A stretch of DNA of 64,000 bases, taken from NCBI RefSeq assembly GCF_044594925.1, contig NZ_CP138991.1, forward strand, positions 496,001-560,000, written 5' to 3'. A program made the translations under genes and the position numbers. Source of the DNA: Maribacter sp044594925. GTDB taxonomy: Bacteria; Bacteroidota; Bacteroidia; Flavobacteriales; Flavobacteriaceae. Shown here piece by piece: positions 36,423-43,873 of this stretch; the stretch's first letter is position 1; every line of letters starts with the position of its first letter. The notes beneath the pieces are model-generated. The model did not search any database, had not been told where the DNA came from, and saw nothing but the letters and a program-made list of their open reading frames with translations.

Positions 36423-37000
36423 CCATGAATGGTTTCCCTTGTACTCAGATTTCTCATTATTTCCGCTTCGTAGTCAAGAAGATCTTGCCATTTTTTATTG
36501 ACCGTTTCTAATTCTCCATATTTCCGTGCAAATTTCAAGAACATCGTATAGTGGGAAGCTTCACTCACCATTAATTTGTGATAGAATTCGGCCAGTTCTT
36601 TATCTTCCAACTGTTCAGACAAAAGCCTAAAGCGTTCGCAACTTCGTGCTTCAATTAGTGCAGCATACAAAAGTCGATGCACCAACTGTGTGGTTCTGCT
36701 ACCTCCTTTTGGGAAGAACTTTATGAGTTCTAGTACATAAGCATCCTTACGGTCTCTGCCTAGTGTTTTTCCACGGGCTATAATCCTATCATGTACCATT
36801 TTAAAATGACCCATTTCCTCTCTTGATAAGGCAATCATCTCTTCTATAAGTTCGGTATACTCTGGGAAAGAAACAATCAAGGAAATGGCTGTGCTAGCCG
36901 CCTTTTGTTCGCAATAGGCGTGGTCGGTAAGAATTTCGTCAATATTTTTTTCAACGATGTTTACCCATCTTGGGTCTGTAGGTAGTTTAAGGCCGAGCAT
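36419..37000 (-). CDS. miaE: tRNA 2-methylthio-N6-isopentenyladenosine hydroxylase
   Basis: Non-haem di-iron monooxygenase that hydroxylates the ms2i6A37 modification of tRNA. I chose the ATG at 37000 (193 residues); an in-frame TTG lies six codons upstream. The di-iron ligands include Glu31 (CEQKAA), Glu62 and His65 (EEMGH), and later Glu in LIEARSCERF and EASHYTMFLK. The upstream region carries a TATTTTTG box on this strand (37051-37058). miaA/miaB are not in this window. It is divergent from the ebo cluster. Confidence 0.92.
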   Translation of the reverse strand: MLGLKLPTDPRWVNIVEKNIDEILTDHAYCEQKAASTAISLIVSFPEYTELIEEMIALSREEMGHFKMVHDRIIARGKTLGRDRKDAYVLELIKFFPKGGSRTTQLVHRLLYAALIEARSCERFRLLSEQLEDKELAEFYHKLMVSEASHYTMFLKFARKYGELETVNKKWQDLLDYEAEIMRNLSTRETIHG

Positions 37001-37050
37001 ATTTCTATCTAATTTCAATCCTTTGTATACTAAAAGGATGGTTTACGCCA

Positions 37051-37058
37051 CAAAAATA
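37051..37058 (-). promoter_or_regulatory. putative -7 box of the miaE promoter
   Basis: On the minus strand the bases read TATTTTTG (plus strand CAAAAATA). Transcription would start near 37045, about 45 bases before the ATG. Confidence 0.5.
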
Positions 37059-37080
37059 AGACATAATGCGTTTTAATAAT

Positions 37081-37088
37081 TATTTTTG
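37081..37088 (+). promoter_or_regulatory. putative -7 box of the ebo operon promoter
   Basis: TATTTTTG, identical to the miaE box and 22 bases away in the opposite direction. Transcription would begin near 37095, about 21 bases before the eboA ATG at 37116. Confidence 0.5.
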
Positions 37089-37115
37089 AGAGAAAGTAAA
37101 ATTCAAATAAACTGC

Positions 37116-37964
37116 ATGCAAATAAGCGATGACATCTACAATGTTTTAAAAACTTATGACAGTCAAGATTCAATTGTTTGGCTAGCAGAAAGAATAGCTA
37201 AAATTCAAGATTCAAAGGCTAGCAAGGATTTATTTATGACCTATAGCTTGTTGGCCTCAAAATTTAAGGCAACAGCGTTACTCGATGCAAACTCAAAAGT
37301 TTCGGAATCGGTATCACTATTCGTTTCTCATAAGGCTAGTTTGTTAGAGATTTCAAGAATTTATCTTCTCGTAAAAGTATTGGAAATAGATGCGAATCAC
37401 TTTGGGCCTAAAGTAAACAGTATCATAGAAGTCGCCGATACAGGAGAGTTAGAGACTTTCTTAAAATACCTGATTTTATTACCTAACCCTGAAGTTTTTA
37501 AAAGTACAGCTGTAGAAGCCTTACGTACTAACATAGCTACAGTTTTTGACGCTATAACTTTAAATAACCCGTATCCTGGAAAGTATTTTAATGATCAACA
37601 GTGGAATCAAATGTATCTTAAAGCTGCTTTTATGGAAAGGAATCTCTCAATGATACAGGCTGTTGATGAACGTTCTAATAAGGATCTTACACGTATTATT
37701 TCGGATTATGCGCATGAGCGCTGGGCTGCATCTAGAAAAATTGACCCCTTATTTTGGCGACCGGTTACTGGTTTTTTAAACGACACGCTTCTTTTGGATA
37801 TGAAACGTTTGCTTTCTAGTGATGATTTGCAAGAAAACAAAGCAGGCGGATTGTGTTGTTTTAATTCTAAAAATGACCAGGCCTTGAAAATGCTGAATCA
37901 ATATCCGCAATTAAAAGATAAAATAGCTTCAAAAGAAATAACTTGGAATACCTTAAAGAATTAG
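37116..37964 (+). CDS. eboA: EboA-like protein of the ebo cluster
   Basis: First gene of a six-gene ebo cluster. The protein is 282 residues from the ATG at 37116; a TTG at 37086 overlaps the promoter box and is rejected. The family hallmark NPYPGKYFNDQQWNQMYLKA lies at about 168-187, followed by ERNLSMIQAVDERSN and DYAHERWAASR (about 218-228). It looks all-helical, with no signal peptide or membrane segment. Enzymatic role is not known for EboA. The cluster's role in other bacteria is to deliver a metabolite precursor to the periplasm. Confidence 0.85.
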   Translation: MQISDDIYNVLKTYDSQDSIVWLAERIAKIQDSKASKDLFMTYSLLASKFKATALLDANSKVSESVSLFVSHKASLLEISRIYLLVKVLEIDANHFGPKVNSIIEVADTGELETFLKYLILLPNPEVFKSTAVEALRTNIATVFDAITLNNPYPGKYFNDQQWNQMYLKAAFMERNLSMIQAVDERSNKDLTRIISDYAHERWAASRKIDPLFWRPVTGFLNDTLLLDMKRLLSSDDLQENKAGGLCCFNSKNDQALKMLNQYPQLKDKIASKEITWNTLKN

Positions 37965-37967
37965 ATT

Positions 37968-38876
37968 ATGGAAGATAAAATGATGATAATAGATCCACAT
38001 GTTCATATGACCTCTCGTACTACAGACGATTATGAAGCAATGGCTAATGCTGGGGTGGTGGCCGTCATAGAACCTTCTTTTTGGCTAGGCCAGCCTAGGA
38101 CTCAAGTAGGGTCTTTTCAGGATTACTATAGCAGTCTGGTGGGTTGGGAACCTTTTAGAGCAAGCCAGTTTGGTATTAAACATTATTGCACCATAGGATT
38201 AAATTCTAAAGAGGCTAACAATGAGGCCTTAGCAGAGCAAGTAATAGAATTGTTACCACTTTACTTACATAAAGAAAATGTGGTGGCCATTGGCGAAATA
38301 GGCTATGATGACCAAACACCGGCAGAGGATAAGTTCTTCAGGATGCAATTAGATATGGCTAAGGAATTAGATATGACCGTTCAGGTGCACACACCCCATC
38401 GCGATAAAAAGGCAGGCACTATTAAAAGTATGGAGGTATGTTTAGAACATGGTTTAGACCCTGCAAATGTAATTATAGACCATAATAATGAGGAGACCGT
38501 AAAAGAAGTGTTAGACAGAGGTTTCATTGCTGCATTTACAATATACCCTAAAACAAAAATGGGAAATGAGCGTATGGTAGAGGTGGTGCGGAAATTTGGA
38601 AGTACAAATATTATTGTCGATAGCTCTGCGGATTGGGGAGTTAGTGATCCGTTAGCAGTCCCAAAGACGGCTTCATTGATGCTTAAACGTGGTATTCCTA
38701 GAGAAGATGTTGTAAAGACTTGTTATAAAAATGCTTTAAATGCTTTTAGTAAGAATGGTAAAATGAAAGAGGAGCATTGGTTAAATCCTAATGGTATTAA
38801 TCAGTCCCAACTTTTTAACGATAATAGTGTTCTTCGTGGACAGAAGCCGCGAATAGATGATGACCAAATAGCCTAG
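37968..38876 (+). CDS. eboB: EboB, TatD-family metal-dependent hydrolase
   Basis: TatD-like amidohydrolase of 302 residues. The metal ligands seen are His11 and His13 (DPHVHM), Glu110 (AIGEIGYDD), His141 (VQVHTPH), His172 (IIDHNNEE) and Asp218 (IVDSSADWG), the full set for a two-metal TIM barrel. The first 8 residues are extra and polar. The gene starts 3 bases after eboA and leads into eboC with one intervening base, so translation is likely coupled. TatD relatives include DNases, but in this cluster a role on a small metabolite is more plausible. Confidence 0.9.
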   Translation: MEDKMMIIDPHVHMTSRTTDDYEAMANAGVVAVIEPSFWLGQPRTQVGSFQDYYSSLVGWEPFRASQFGIKHYCTIGLNSKEANNEALAEQVIELLPLYLHKENVVAIGEIGYDDQTPAEDKFFRMQLDMAKELDMTVQVHTPHRDKKAGTIKSMEVCLEHGLDPANVIIDHNNEETVKEVLDRGFIAAFTIYPKTKMGNERMVEVVRKFGSTNIIVDSSADWGVSDPLAVPKTASLMLKRGIPREDVVKTCYKNALNAFSKNGKMKEEHWLNPNGINQSQLFNDNSVLRGQKPRIDDDQIA

Positions 38877-38877
38877 C

Positions 38878-39777
38878 ATGAGAAAAAAACTCATGGGTTT
38901 TGCCCGTTTAGCAAGACCTGCCAATCTGCCTACCGCTGCTGCTGATATTTTGGCCGGTGCCGCTATTTGCGGGTTTTTTATCATTAACAATGATCTTGTC
39001 ACTTTAGGAGATGATTCTTCAAAGTTGTTTCTGCTGGTTCTATCCTCGATATGTCTTTATGCTGGTGGTGTTGTTTTTAATGACGTTTTTGACGCGAAAT
39101 TAGACGCTGTTGAACGTCCGGAAAGACCTATACCTTGCGGTTTAATACCATTATGGCAAGCTGTGCTGTGGGGAAGCTTATTAGTAGTTACAGGATTGAT
39201 TTTTGCTTTCAAAGTCCAGCTTATGAGCGGTATAATTGCTGCTATTTTAGCAGCTACCATCTTTACATACGATGCTTATTTTAAACATGATGTTTTTTTT
39301 GGCCCTTTAAACATGGGTATTTGTAGAGGGCTTAACCTTATGCTTGGAATGTCAATAATGGGTGCCATTGTAATTTGGTGGATTGCAATTATACCTGTCA
39401 TCTATATATTTGCGATTACTTTAATAAGCAAAGGAGAGGTACATGGTAATAATAAAAATCATATACTTAAATCGGCTGCAATGTATGTACTAGTGGCAGC
39501 ATTAATTATGTTTACCATTATAACACGTACAGATAATGCACTTTTGGTATTACCTTTCTTAGTATTATTTATCTTTTTAATTTTTAGGCCATTGCTTAAG
39601 GCGTATCGAGTAAATTCTCCTGAGCATATAAAAAAGTCGGTTATTGCGGGGGTTTTGTCTTTAGTGGTTATGGATGCATGTTGGGCCGTTGGTTTTTCTA
39701 ATTGGTATATAGGATTAGGTGTCTTATTACTTTTGCCCCTATCTTTAGTACTTTCTAAACTATTTTCTATTACTTAA
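38878..39777 (+). CDS. eboC: EboC, UbiA-family prenyltransferase
   Basis: Integral membrane protein of 299 residues with about 7-9 helices. The aspartate-rich motif NDVFDAKLD (68-76) fits the NDxxDxxxD of the UbiA superfamily, and a second acidic/aromatic motif YDAYFKHDVFFGPLN lies around 130-144. It should attach or condense a prenyl or polyprenyl group to an aromatic or other acceptor. In the ebo pathway it is thought to make a lipid-linked or prenylated carrier step, an inference from the cluster. No typical MenA or UbiA context is seen nearby. Confidence 0.88.
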   Translation: MRKKLMGFARLARPANLPTAAADILAGAAICGFFIINNDLVTLGDDSSKLFLLVLSSICLYAGGVVFNDVFDAKLDAVERPERPIPCGLIPLWQAVLWGSLLVVTGLIFAFKVQLMSGIIAAILAATIFTYDAYFKHDVFFGPLNMGICRGLNLMLGMSIMGAIVIWWIAIIPVIYIFAITLISKGEVHGNNKNHILKSAAMYVLVAALIMFTIITRTDNALLVLPFLVLFIFLIFRPLLKAYRVNSPEHIKKSVIAGVLSLVVMDACWAVGFSNWYIGLGVLLLLPLSLVLSKLFSIT

Positions 39778-39780
39778 TAT

Positions 39781-40938
39781 ATGGAGTTGAAGCCTATTAG
39801 ACAATCTTTCTCGGTGCAATATGAGTACCAGTTGTTTTTTACACAAGGGTTATTTCAAATAGGCAATAGTATCCTTTTAGATGTTCTGAAGAGTTATAAG
39901 AAGGAAGCACCGATAAAACTACTTTTTATAATTGATAACGGTGTTTCTGAAGCACATCCAGAATTAGTAAATCAAATAAGACGGTATTGCGATTTAAATT
40001 CAAATCACTTAATACATACACAAAGTATTCTTGTTGATGGGGGCGAGCAAGTTAAAAATAAAACCGAATGTGTTGAACAGGTACTCAAGGGTATAAATGA
40101 ATATGCTATTTGCAGACATTCTTTCGTAGTCGTTATTGGAGGAGGCGCAGTGATAGATATGGTTGGTTATGCCGCGGCAATTGCACACAGAGGAGTTAAA
40201 CTAATCAGGATTCCTACAACGGTACTATCTCAGAATGATGCTGCTGTTGGCGTAAAGAATAGTATCAATGCTTTTGGTAAGAAGAATTTTTTAGGAACTT
40301 TTGCTACACCATTCGCAATCATAAACGATAGTGATTTCTTAAAAACCTTAGAACAGCGCGATTGGATTTCGGGAATAGCAGAAGCAATTAAGGTTGCGCT
40401 CATAAAGGATAAAGAATTTTTCGCATACATAGCCGAAAATGCCAGTGCGTTAAAAGCGCGGAAAATGGATGCCATGCAGTATGTCATCTATAAATGTGCC
40501 GAAATGCACATGCAACATATATCCCAAGGCGGTGATCCTTTTGAATCTGGTTCTTCAAGACCGCTCGATTTTGGACACTGGGCGGCTCATAAATTAGAAC
40601 ACATGACCAATTATGAGCTGCGCCACGGAGAAGCTGTTGCCAAGGGTATTGCTTTAGATATTACCTATGCACAGTTAATTGGTTTAATTTCACAAGAGGA
40701 ATTACAGCATATTTTAGACGTACTATTGGCAATAGGTTTTGATATAACGCTTCCAATACAAGAAGAAGAAATTGATGCCTTGTTAAAAGGTATTGAGGAG
40801 TTTAGAGAACACTTAGGAGGCCAGCTAACCATTACCTTGATATCTGGAATTGGTAAAAAGCACGATGTACACGAAATAAGTCTAGAAATAATGAAGCAGG
40901 CCATCGAGAAACTAAAGGCTTATGCAATTTTAAAGTAA
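39781..40938 (+). CDS. eboD: EboD, 3-dehydroquinate-synthase-like enzyme
   Basis: Sugar-phosphate cyclase of 385 residues related to AroB. The NAD-binding GGGAVIDMVGYAA lies at 120-132 and the probable zinc ligands are Glu201 (GIAEAIK), His266 (DFGHWAAH) and His282 (LRHGEAV). This arrangement is that of dehydroquinate synthases, but the clustering with eboC and eboE suggests a dedicated cyclitol/ring-forming reaction rather than the housekeeping shikimate step. A housekeeping aroB is not in the window. The gene follows eboC by 3 bases and precedes eboE by 6. Confidence 0.9.
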   Translation: MELKPIRQSFSVQYEYQLFFTQGLFQIGNSILLDVLKSYKKEAPIKLLFIIDNGVSEAHPELVNQIRRYCDLNSNHLIHTQSILVDGGEQVKNKTECVEQVLKGINEYAICRHSFVVVIGGGAVIDMVGYAAAIAHRGVKLIRIPTTVLSQNDAAVGVKNSINAFGKKNFLGTFATPFAIINDSDFLKTLEQRDWISGIAEAIKVALIKDKEFFAYIAENASALKARKMDAMQYVIYKCAEMHMQHISQGGDPFESGSSRPLDFGHWAAHKLEHMTNYELRHGEAVAKGIALDITYAQLIGLISQEELQHILDVLLAIGFDITLPIQEEEIDALLKGIEEFREHLGGQLTITLISGIGKKHDVHEISLEIMKQAIEKLKAYAILK

Positions 40939-40944
40939 CTAGTC

Positions 40945-42138
40945 ATGTTTGTAGAAAATTCATTTCATCTTTCTTATTGCACAAATATCCATCCTGGGCA
41001 GAACTGGGAAAGTACTTTTCAAAGTTTAAAGGATTATGTTCCCCAAATTAAACATGATGTGTCACCTGAAGATTCCTTTGGACTAGGACTGCGCTTATCT
41101 AATAAAGCCAGTGAAGAGTTAGACCAGGGCACAAATATGACCGATTTTCAAGATTGGTTAAGTGAAAATGATGTTTATATATTTACCATGAACGGTTTTC
41201 CTTATGGAAATTTTCATGATGAACGTGTAAAAGAAAATGTACATGCACCAGATTGGACTACCGACAACCGCGTTGCCTATACCATTAGACTCTTTAATCA
41301 ATTAAAAACTTTATTGCCAGATGAACATTCTGGAGGAATATCAACGTCTCCTATTAGCTATAAATATTGGCATAAAACCAATGGTGCTAAAAAGAAAGCT
41401 TTTGAAATTGGTGCAACGAACATGATTAAGATTGCAAAACACCTTTATGATATTGAGCAAGCTACGGGTAAGTATTTGCATTTGGATGTAGAACCAGAGC
41501 CAGACGGTCTTCTAGAGAATAGCGATGAGGTACTGTCTTTTTATGCAGACTATTTAGTTCCTATAGGAATCCAAGAACTTAAAAATGAATTAGGAGTTTC
41601 ACCTTCGGAAATTGAAAAAATCGTTAAACGTTACATTACTGTCTGTTACGACATTTGTCATTTTTCGCTAGCCTATGAAGAACCAGAGGATACTTTTAAG
41701 AAATTTAAATTAGCAAATATAAGTGTAGGTAAGATTCAAGTTAGTGCTGCTTTAAAAATCCTATTTAATGGTGAAGGTGATGAAAAGGTTTGGGAACTGC
41801 TTTCACAATTTAATGAACCTACCTATTTACATCAGGTTACCGAAAAAGTCGGGAATAAAGTAAAAACCTATAATGATCTTCCTATTCTATTGAAAAATAG
41901 GGGCAACTTCAATGAGTTACGGGCGCATTTTCACGTGCCCATTTTTGTTGAGCAGTTTGGTGCTTTGTTTTCTACACAAGACCATATTTTAAAAACGATA
42001 GCTTTCTTAAAAGAAAATAAAGTAGTAGAACATTTAGAAATAGAGACCTATACTTGGGATGTTTTGCCTGCTGAATTAAAAGAAGATCTGACACCTTCTA
42101 TTACCCGAGAGATCAACTGGTTAAAAGACCGCTTATAG
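40945..42138 (+). CDS. eboE: EboE, sugar-phosphate isomerase/epimerase-like TIM-barrel protein
   Basis: Protein of 397 residues of the xylose-isomerase-like TIM-barrel superfamily. Likely metal ligands are Glu183 (HLDVEPEPDG), and Asp236/His239 in CYDICHFSLAYE, with a later His in RAHFHVPIF. The N-terminal FHLSYCTNIHPGQNW is typical of EboE. It should act on a sugar phosphate or cyclitol, perhaps the product of EboD. The gene starts 6 bases after eboD and eboF starts 1 base after its stop. Confidence 0.9.
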   Translation: MFVENSFHLSYCTNIHPGQNWESTFQSLKDYVPQIKHDVSPEDSFGLGLRLSNKASEELDQGTNMTDFQDWLSENDVYIFTMNGFPYGNFHDERVKENVHAPDWTTDNRVAYTIRLFNQLKTLLPDEHSGGISTSPISYKYWHKTNGAKKKAFEIGATNMIKIAKHLYDIEQATGKYLHLDVEPEPDGLLENSDEVLSFYADYLVPIGIQELKNELGVSPSEIEKIVKRYITVCYDICHFSLAYEEPEDTFKKFKLANISVGKIQVSAALKILFNGEGDEKVWELLSQFNEPTYLHQVTEKVGNKVKTYNDLPILLKNRGNFNELRAHFHVPIFVEQFGALFSTQDHILKTIAFLKENKVVEHLEIETYTWDVLPAELKEDLTPSITREINWLKDRL

Positions 42139-42139
42139 T

Positions 42140-43513
42140 ATGAAAAAAACGGTAGTTATAAATGTAGTTGGTCTTACGAAAAGGTTAATAGGAGAACATA
42201 CGCCCTTTATTAAATCGTTCTATGAAAAAGGGAAAGCTAGTTATATAAAGCCTGTTTTGCCTGCGGTTACTTGTACCGCCCAATCTACGTACCTTACTGG
42301 GAAATGGCCTTCAGAACACGGTATTGTAGGTAACGGATGGTATTTTAAGAAAGAGTGTGAGGTGAAATTTTGGCGACAGTCAAATAACTTGGTAGAACAA
42401 CCCAAGGTGTGGGATGCACTAAAAGCTAAAAACCCTGATTTTACCTGTGCCAATCACTTTTGGTGGTACAATATGTACTCAACCGTAGATTATAGTATAA
42501 CACCCAGGCCTAATTATCTAGCGGACGGTCGTAAAATACCTGATATTTATTCGCATCCGGCGGAGTTAAGAGATACTGTTCAAAATGCCTTGGGCACCTT
42601 TCCATTATTTGAGTTTTGGGGTCCAAGAACCACTATTAATTCTTCTCAATGGATAGCCAATGCTGCTATAGAAACGGATAAAATGCATGACCCAACTTTG
42701 ACATTTATTTATCTGCCTCATTTAGATTATAATCTGCAGCGTTACGGGTTAGATTTTGATATCATCAACAAAGACTTAAAAGAAATCGATACGGTAGTAC
42801 AACAGTTGGTAGGTTATTATGACAAAGCGGATACGAACATTGTTTTATTATCAGAGTATGGAATTACAAATGTTCACCGTCCTATTCATCTGAATCGGGT
42901 TTTACGAAAAAAAGGGTATGTAACTATTAGAACCGAGCGCGGTTTAGAACTGTTAGATGCTGGCGCAAGCGATGCCTTTGCCGTTGCCGATCATCAAATT
43001 GCCCATGTATACATAAAAAATCAGGAGCATATTGCTGTCATTAAAACAATGCTTCAACAGTTAGAAGGTGTGGAGCAAGTACTTTCTGGAGCGGAAATTA
43101 AAAAAGCGAACCTGCAACATGAACGTTGTGGGGACCTAGTGGTCATAGCCGATAAAGATTCGTGGTTTACCTATTATTTTTGGTTAGAAGATGCTAAGGC
43201 ACCAGATTATGCAAGAATGGTAGATATTCATAAAAAACCAGGTTATGACCCCGTGGAAATGTTAACGAATCCAAAGGATAGATTGGTTACGGTCAAGGTG
43301 CTTTGGAAGCTTATTAAAAAGAAACTAGGTTTTAGAACAGTCATGAATATTATACCTATTGATGCTTCTCTAATTAAGGGGTCTCACGGGCGTATTCCTG
43401 AGGATATCAAAGATTACCCAATGCTTATTACAAACAATGAAAATCAACAAGAAACTACAACTATTGATGCCGTAGAAGTATTCAAAGTCATTGAAGATCA
43501 CGTTTTAAATTAA
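42140..43513 (+). CDS. eboF: EboF, alkaline-phosphatase superfamily (nucleotide pyrophosphatase-like) protein
   Basis: Protein of 457 residues of the alkaline-phosphatase/NPP superfamily. The nucleophile segment is TCTAQSTYLTGKWPSEHG (44-61) with probable nucleophile Thr44. By eye, several canonical NPP metal ligands are changed: the N-terminal Asp is Val10 (INVVGL), the motif PDxxGH reads PHLDYNLQ with Asp196 kept but the usual His replaced by Gln200, and SDHG reads SEYG (Glu239, Tyr240). His416 (GSHGRIPED) is kept. No signal peptide is present, so it would be cytoplasmic. It could act on a lipid-linked or nucleotide-activated intermediate. Confidence 0.85.
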   Translation: MKKTVVINVVGLTKRLIGEHTPFIKSFYEKGKASYIKPVLPAVTCTAQSTYLTGKWPSEHGIVGNGWYFKKECEVKFWRQSNNLVEQPKVWDALKAKNPDFTCANHFWWYNMYSTVDYSITPRPNYLADGRKIPDIYSHPAELRDTVQNALGTFPLFEFWGPRTTINSSQWIANAAIETDKMHDPTLTFIYLPHLDYNLQRYGLDFDIINKDLKEIDTVVQQLVGYYDKADTNIVLLSEYGITNVHRPIHLNRVLRKKGYVTIRTERGLELLDAGASDAFAVADHQIAHVYIKNQEHIAVIKTMLQQLEGVEQVLSGAEIKKANLQHERCGDLVVIADKDSWFTYYFWLEDAKAPDYARMVDIHKKPGYDPVEMLTNPKDRLVTVKVLWKLIKKKLGFRTVMNIIPIDASLIKGSHGRIPEDIKDYPMLITNNENQQETTTIDAVEVFKVIEDHVLN

Positions 43514-43519
43514 GTTTAT

Positions 43520-43873
43520 ATGAATAGGTTATTTAAGGTTATTGGTTATTTGTTTACTGTGTTGTTTGCTCTAGGTGCGGCTGTTCAGTACAATGATCCA
43601 GACTCCTTGGCTTGGATAATGATTTATGCGCTAGCCGCAATTATTTCGTTACTTTTTGTACTGAATAAACTAAAAATAATAGTGCCTTTAGTTTTGGGAG
43701 TACTTTGTTTTATAGGGTTTGTTTATTTATATCCGGCAGATTTTCAAGGTTTTGATTTAAATGATGGAGATATTAAAACTGTAGAATTGGGGCGCGAGGC
43801 TTTTGGATTGCTGATAATTGCTTTGGTATTCTTTATTTACACCTTTGGGTTAAAAAGAAAACTAAAGATCTAA
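43520..43873 (+). CDS. TMEM220-family small membrane protein following eboF
   Basis: Inner-membrane protein of 117 residues with about four helices (4-22, 28-50, 52-70, 96-113). The motif AAVQYNDPDSLAW at about 20-32 is the signature of the TMEM220 family. It begins 6 bases after eboF and has the same spacing as the other ebo genes, so it is probably the last gene of that operon. Its stop overlaps the dnaX stop on the other strand by 12 bases. Function of the family is unknown; a membrane role in the ebo export step is inference. Confidence 0.85.
   Translation: MNRLFKVIGYLFTVLFALGAAVQYNDPDSLAWIMIYALAAIISLLFVLNKLKIIVPLVLGVLCFIGFVYLYPADFQGFDLNDGDIKTVELGREAFGLLIIALVFFIYTFGLKRKLKI

Noticed and set aside
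37086..37115. Upstream TTG start of eboA
   Set aside because: It overlaps the -7 box, so it would lie before the transcription start.
37968..38876. eboB as a housekeeping TatD DNase
   Set aside because: Tight position within the ebo cluster points to the EboB role.
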